This document shows positions 58,322-64,000 of a stretch of 64,000 nucleotides of DNA, piece after piece. Position 1 is the stretch's first letter. Each line of letters begins with the position of its first letter. The notes under the pieces were generated by a model that saw only the letters and a program-made list of their open reading frames with translations, was not told the origin of the DNA and did not search any database. A program made the position numbers and the translations under genes. The stretch is from Arabidopsis thaliana (taxonomy: Eukaryota; Streptophyta; Magnoliopsida; Brassicales; Brassicaceae), in assembly GCF_000001735.4 (NCBI RefSeq), contig NC_003070.9, positions 27,761,971 through 27,825,970 of the forward strand, in the 5' to 3' direction.

Positions 58322-61300
58322 CTATTTCAGACGACTGTAGGCAAAGATGCCCACACAGCCAATGGCCAAACCAAGAAGAATCGGTACAGTAGAGGATTCG
58401 AGGTTTTGTGTTGTACTGTTTGTTCTGCTGCTGTCGAGTCTCTCTATGCGAGTCTTTTCTCCAACATACTCCCGAAGAAGATTACTCAGTGTGTCCATTT
58501 GATGCATTATCTGACGCTGTCCACGAGCAACCAGTACGACCTGTCCAGATGATAAAAATATTATAAAGTCACGAAGAGAAATGATTTATATTTCAAATCG
58601 TGAGCCTAGATCTCTATCTTATATTCATACTTCTATCGAGTCTAAAGCTCTCTTTGATGCATCTGATGCTCTGTTGTTGTCTATTGGAGTGAAGCAATCA
58701 ATAATAGAACTGAGCATATGTGATTTTGATTTTGGAGAGTTGGTAAACATACCTCTTCCATCAGAGGAGATTCCCTTACGAGCTGAGATGCGGATGCGGA
58801 GAATGATAAGACAGACCCATTACCGTTTTCGATTGGTAAAGCCAAGTTATGTTGACTACCTGAAGGAGCTATCCTGTTCGGGATCTTGGAATTCAACTCT
58901 TCAATGCGGGATGTGAATTCATCCATCCTCTCGTTCAGTGTTGATATTTGGTCTGAAAGTTGAGTGATAAAACCCTATAGAACAACACCATACATTTGAT
59001 TTAATTGTAAGCCAAAGTATCACTTTGCAACAACAGAACTATAGATTTGAAAGATCTCAGGGGAAACATAGAGTCCACATTACCTGATTTGGAAGAGTGG
59101 CCGGTGAAGCAGGGGCTCTGGCATCTAACATTCTATTGTTAACAGCAAGTCTTGTCAAGTTAGGCAAGACTTTGTGTCTTGGGTTTGTGTAAGACTTTGA
59201 TACGCCGCTGTTAAAACGTGCAATCATTACACAAGTCAGGTGATTCCGTGGCTTAACATATGTTGTCTCTATTCTTAAACTCTATCTCAGATTTTGCCAA
59301 TCATGGAGAAGGAACGAGAGGATACCCGTGAAGATATTTCATTCTACTATCAACAGAAGCTCTTGAGAGGGCTTCTTTAGGGCTAGAAACTGTATCATCA
59401 TCTAAGCTAAGTTTTGTTTTTAAGTCATCTGGCAAAGCCTGTAACATGACCAGGGAACATATCAAATTACCATCATGACAAAATCAACCGGATCTGTGTG
59501 TATTAAAAAGTTAAAAACAACTCATACCAAAACATCATTCACAAGCCTCTCCAGCTGTATCTGTTCAATATATGTATGTGGAACATATGAACCTTCCAGT
59601 CCAAGTTGGTCTGCCACATTTTTGACAAAGGTACGGTCTTTACCTTGTACCTTCAAAATAGAGTTGGACAAACTTGATCATTAATGTCAAAATACCACTC
59701 TAAAGACAGTATATACGTTTTGAGAGACATAAGAGAAGCAGATCTTACCTGTACATATGTCCGATTCAGTTGTTCCAACCAATCAGTTTTCACAATTACC
59801 TTGTCATCATCAAAGATATGACTCTTTCTTTTCAGGATTGTTGCAATGGTATAACCCAGTGCCATTAATCCTCCAAGAAGACGAACACTAACTTCAAAAG
59901 TTATTCTGGGTGATATAATAAATGGACGATCTGTAACCCACTCCTAAGAACACATAGAACGGTAATCATTCATCAAATTAATAAACCATTCGTTCAGCTT
60001 TGATATGATATGGTGTTTACAGAAGAAAAACTAGTCTGGACAGGTATTGGCCAAACCTCAAACATGAGATTGTATTTTCCATCTCGGTTCCTCATTCTGA
60101 GGTATGATTGGCATGCTTCAGGATCCTCGCCTGGTGGTAACAGATAGATGTCATAAGTTTCCTCTGTACGTTCCTTGAAATCTTCAGATAGAGCTGCCTT
60201 CATTTGTTCGGGTGTTACAGCCTTTGATGACTACAGTAAGATAACAAAAATCACTCCAACCGGGAAAGTATTGCTGCTATAGCTAGTTGCAGATTATATA
60301 ATATGCTACGATACTACACTTATGAACAATATAAATTCTGTAACCTTTAAAATATATGTTGGGTTCTGAAAGCCACTGAATGGGTTGAACTTATTAAGGA
60401 TCTTAATCTGAGCTGTCTTCAGATCAGGTTCAATAAACGCCTTGTACATAGGATAAACCTGGTTGGAGAAAAAAACATAAGCAAAATTTTACTGTAAAAA
60501 AAAACTCAAAACATCCAGTAGGAGTAGGAGACATCGTTTCATGTTTTTTCCATATTTGAAGCAACTCCAAACAGCAGGCATGACAGCAAGGGTGATTAAT
60601 CTGGGCTAAAAAATAAAAGATAGCAAAGACTAGCATGAAAACCGTCTCAGATATCTGATGGATTATTTCTTCAGGTTCCTGGCCAGCACGTTGAATGTCC
60701 CGCAAAACACGCTTAACAAGATCAAAATGCACTCCACCAGTGACAGAGACACGAAGATCTAGCAAAGGCCGTAGCTTCTCACTCAAAGCATATATGCCTT
60801 CTAGAATAACAATGCGAGAGCTAGGCACCTCAAGCGTTCTATACAAAGCACGAAGAAACTGATAAGTCATTGCAGCTGTGTAGCTCTTATCAACTAACAA
60901 GTGGTTCCCAGGAATTCAAGTATAACGCCGTCTGTCCACAAGTTTGAAATAGTAGTAAATGCACCAACGAAGAATATATATACCTGTAACCTATTCGAGA
61001 ACTCGACTTGAAGTCATATATTGGAACCTGAACAGGTTTTCCATCCCTTAGACCATGTATATTGTCAAGAAGTGTATCATAGTCAGTCAACCTTGGATCT
61101 GTAACAAAATATAACAGAATCGCAAATGTTCTTTATATTCAGATTATATATACATAAGAAAGGAATGATTGAATAAATCCATAACCAGAATCCAGAAGGG
61201 TGAAACATAGAGGTGCATACCATCAAAGTTTCCATCGATAACACGAGTACCATCATTATAGTTGTCCATGTTAATGATAGCAATACTAGGCATAAAATTG

Positions 61301-61557
61301 AGAATCTTCTCAGTGAAAATGGTTTTGCCAGCTCCAGAAGGACCAGCTAACCCAACCAAAATGAGCCCATCGTTCTTCTGAGCCAATAATTGACAAGCAC
61401 GAATAACAGCGTAGAAACCTTTTTCAAAAGACAATGGATCCTCTATTGGAACTATCTCATATCTTCCAGAGTCCTTTCTTTTTATAAGCTGAACCTGATC
61501 TCGCAACAAGCCATGCCGCCGGCGAGGTGACAGAGCAACAGAACTATCGAGCGCCAT
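58322..61557 (-). CDS. TTM1: TTM1: P-loop (uridine-kinase-like) + CYTH protein, tail-anchored (At1g73980)
   Basis: Eleven exons, 61221-61557, 60984-61098, 60643-60838, 60345-60458, 60057-60230, 59749-59943, 59528-59650, 59326-59438, 59084-59207, 58753-58974 and 58322-58540, give 643 residues. Residues 69-79 are the Walker [12 protein letters not shown] of a uridine-kinase-like domain, followed by NMDNYND. The CYTH (triphosphate tunnel) region follows from about residue 245, but its EXEXK signature reads TYILK (250-254). Then come a coiled-coil ([20 protein letters not shown]) and a C-terminal membrane anchor ([16 protein letters not shown]) with a basic end. This is the known TTM1, a pyrophosphatase of the outer mitochondrial membrane linked to senescence (literature). 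Regulatory role in the plant not seen here. Confidence 0.94.
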
Positions 61558-62494
61558 TGCCTCAAAGTTGCAAATGAAGAAGAATATCTGGAAGCTACAA
61601 ATTTCAGACAAAGACAAGAATTTGAGATTTTTAATTTCATACGAGTGAGCAAAAAATGTTTTTTTTAGATCAATACGAACAGTTACCTATCAATCCACGA
61701 TATAAGTCTAATCAAATCAAAGCATGAGCAGAAATTTCATTCAATTTAACAAGATCGATCAATATTCATCAGAAGCTGTGGAAATAATTGACATGCACAC
61801 ACTCCAAATGTAAGATTTGAGCTTTAATATTACTGCAACACGACTTCTAAAACACTTGGCTACACGATCAATACGAAAAATCAAACAAATACTCAACAGA
61901 TAACATTTCGAATCTGATCGTAAACAAATTAGAGACGAAAAAGCGAGAATCTTTAAACAAACTTCACCTAACGGAAGAAGAGTCAAATTGGGGAAAAACG
62001 TCGCCGGAGATTATTCCATATTTTCGGGAAACCCAGAAGCGATAGTAAGAATATAGTTGGAGAGATATTTTCGTAGCAGTCAATGAGAGTAAGAAGATGA
62101 TGGAAGGAGGAAGACGGAAGCTTTACCAGAAATCACTAGAGAAATCAAACAGTAAACCACTCATACCAGATTCATTTGAAAATTGAATTTTCTTCGGTTA
62201 TTGATTGAGTCACCTGGTTTATCCATCTTTGTACCGAACCGAGACATATACGATATAAATTAAACCAAATTTGGTTTATACTTTGGTTCATATTGCTCTT
62301 ATTTACGATGAACCGAACGAAACCGAAATTGGATTAGTGAACCATTGCGAGCCGTTAGTCCACGTAATGACTTTGACCGTCACACGTCACTCACGGTGAA
62401 GCAGTGACGACGTGGAAGAAACTCAATCTCTTTCTTCTTCACCTTTTTTCTTTTTCTTCGCACTGGAAAATTCCGCAGGTGAGAGAGAGAAACA
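61558..62494. other. Divergent promoter, TTM1 and SPPA1 leaders
   Basis: On the minus strand the TTM1 leader has a donor at about 61968 (CCGTTAG|GTGAAG), so an intron lies in the 5' UTR, and the leader holds a minimal upstream ORF (ATG GAA TAA) near 62013. SPPA1 starts at 62495 on the other strand. CACGTC and TGACG-type words occur near 62380-62420. No gene seen. Confidence 0.5.
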
Positions 62495-64000
62495 ATGGCG
62501 AAGCTACTTCTTCTTCACGCGCCTCATGTAATACCTAGGTTTAGCAGCAGTAGTAGTAGATCACTGGTCTCCGCAGCGGCTTTATACAGAAGACCTCTCC
62601 TCGTGAATCCCCAATTTTCCCATATCGGACCTCGTCTTCATTCTCCGTACAATCGGAGATTCTCGGCTCGAGCCTTCGACGATTCACCTGCTTCCTCGGC
62701 GGAGATGGAGAAAGAGAAACAGGAACAGCTGCTGGATGGAGTTTCTGGGAAAAAAGATGAGGACTATCCGACCGGAGAAATGGAGTATGAGAATAGGAAC
62801 GCGTGGGAGATTTTTGTTGTGAAGTTTCGGATGTTATTTGCTTATCCATGGCAGCGTGTTCGTAAGGGAAGCGTCTTGACCATGACATTGCGCGGCCAGG
62901 TTTCGTTCTTAGACGCTGATTTTAGTAGTAGGACTGTAAATTTGTGGTTCCGGTAGCATTTATAGTGAACTTAGTTGACTCGGAAGGCTACATTCAAATT
63001 TTCTGTTGTTATGATCTCCTTTGCGAGTAGAATCCTTATTGGGGTTCTTGTTATATCCTCTCTGTATGATCTACAGTTAGGTTGAAATTGGATTTTTGTT
63101 TCTCCATTTTTCAGATCTCTGATCAGCTAAAGAGCCGTTTCAATTCTGGGCTTTCTCTGCCTCAACTCTCAGAAAATTTTGTGAAAGCGGCATATGATCC
63201 TCGTATTGCTGGAGTCTACCTTCACATTGATCCTTTGAGTTGTGGGTGGGGAAAGGTTGAAGAAATTAGAAGGCATATCTTGAATTTTAAGAAATCAGGT
63301 TACTCCTGAATCTACATTATCTATTGAATATCAGAGTTTATAATTTTCCAATTGTGTTCATACATGCTTCCTGTGACCTAATCATACACATCTTGTTAGG
63401 TAAATTCATTGTTGGATATATCAGCATTTGTGGGCTAAAGGAGTACTATCTTGGATGTGCATGCAACGAGCTCTTTGCCCCACCTAGTGCCTATTCCTTT
63501 CTGTATGGTTTGACTGTTCAAGCATCTTTTCTTGGCGGTAAGGGATTGTCTTCTTTGGCTCAATTTCTCACTTCAAAAGTGGTCATTAAATATCGTTCAA
63601 TGAAATCTTATGCACTCATACTGTGTGCGGACCATCCTTCATTTGTTGAGAAAGCTGTTGTTGAACCGCTACTCGGCCTCTTTTGTAATTTAATGTGATC
63701 ATATCTCACTTCCCTGTTCTCGTTATCAAAGGTCCTTAATCGGATTTCAATAATTACAATTTTACAAAGCAGTAATTGGCACATTTATCGTGAACTAGTT
63801 ATTTTTCAAAAATGTAGGTGTCTTCGAAAAAGTGGGGATTGAACCTCAAGTACAAAGGATTGGAAAATACAAAAGTGCTGGAGATCAGCTTTCTCGCAAA
63901 AGTATATCTGAGGAAAATTATGAGATGCTGAGTGTGCTTCTTGATAACATATATTCAAATTGGCTGGATGGTGTTTCTGACGCAACAGGTGCTAGATTTG
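62495..64000 (+). CDS. SPPA1: SPPA1 signal-peptide-peptidase-A homologue, partial (At1g73990)
   Basis: Four exons are visible (62495-62899, 63115-63298, 63400-63537, 63818-63988) and the gene runs out of the window at the fifth, after a GT donor at 63989. The first ~60 residues are Ser/Arg-rich like a chloroplast transit peptide. The body follows SppA/protease IV: GSVLTMTLRGQ, ENFVKAAYDPRIAGVYLHID, AYSFLYGLTVQASFLGG and GKYKSAGDQLSR. The Lys in YKSA corresponds to the general-base Lys of E. coli SppA; the catalytic Ser lies beyond the window. SPPA1 is a light-induced thylakoid serine protease (literature). The visible exons encode about 299 residues. Confidence 0.92.

Noticed and set aside
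59208-59325. Possible U12 intron in TTM1 (donor GTATCCTC)
   Set aside because: The donor resembles U12, but the only branch-like TTTTAAC is 2-3 nt from the acceptor, too close for U12 splicing. It is a normal U2 intron.
1-64000. CRISPR arrays, prophage, restriction-type defence systems or IS elements
   Set aside because: None seen; the gene structures are eukaryotic, with spliceosomal introns and a nuclear tRNA gene.

Overview
The window reads as a gene-dense nuclear segment from a crucifer, almost certainly Arabidopsis thaliana chromosome 1 at about At1g73840 to At1g73990. This rests on recognising the gene order (ESP1, a kinesin-14, BBX16/COL7, UGT89B1, an ARP4 fragment, TAF2, CLE13, TTM1, SPPA1) and on plant-type introns, a nuclear tRNA gene and site II/telo-box promoter motifs. 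Locus names come from that recognition, not from a database search. Exon models were built by hand from GT-AG (or GC-AG/U12) sites with reading-phase checks; every multi-exon CDS given as complete sums to whole codons, except At1g73885, which is one base short.

Layout. 1-1966: intergenic and UTR, no gene seen. 1967-4358 (-): ESP1, a CstF64-like protein without an RRM. 5405-8416 (+): DUF1666 protein. 9218-14007 (-): 19-exon kinesin-14. 17244-18552 (+): BBX16/COL7. 19142-22601 (+): CCR4-like endonuclease/exonuclease/phosphatase protein. 23173-24594 (+): UGT89B1. 24894-25623 (+): small plastid-type membrane protein with an apparent one-base frameshift. 25933-26688 (-): GPI-type lipid-transfer protein. 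27013-27084 (+): tRNA-Asp(GTC). 27323-28217 (+): truncated ARP4A, followed by decayed ARP4 3' exons. 29224-32728 (+): membrane-linked alpha/beta hydrolase. 33377-35564 (-): SPA/DENN-like protein. 36549-37552 (-): 151-residue orphan. 38156-42506 (-): multi-TM RING protein. 43203-52463 (-): TAF2. 53852-54175 (+): CLE13. 55170-57993 (+): 803-residue unknown with a U12-type intron. 58322-61557 (-): TTM1. 62495-end (+): SPPA1, cut by the window edge.

The genes are independent eukaryotic transcription units, not an operon. Several serve RNA or transcription work (ESP1, CCR4-like, TAF2, ARP4A, BBX16), and others lipid, membrane or organelle functions. I found no CRISPR array, phage, defence island, intact transposon or wholly new system. 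The observations most worth a second look are small-scale: the frameshift in At1g73885, the decaying tail of ARP4A, the U12 intron in At1g73970, an in-frame stop-free 72-nt intron in At1g73930, an exon duplication in the kinesin stalk, a perfect 78-bp tandem duplication in an intron, and substituted catalytic motifs in TAF2 and TTM1.
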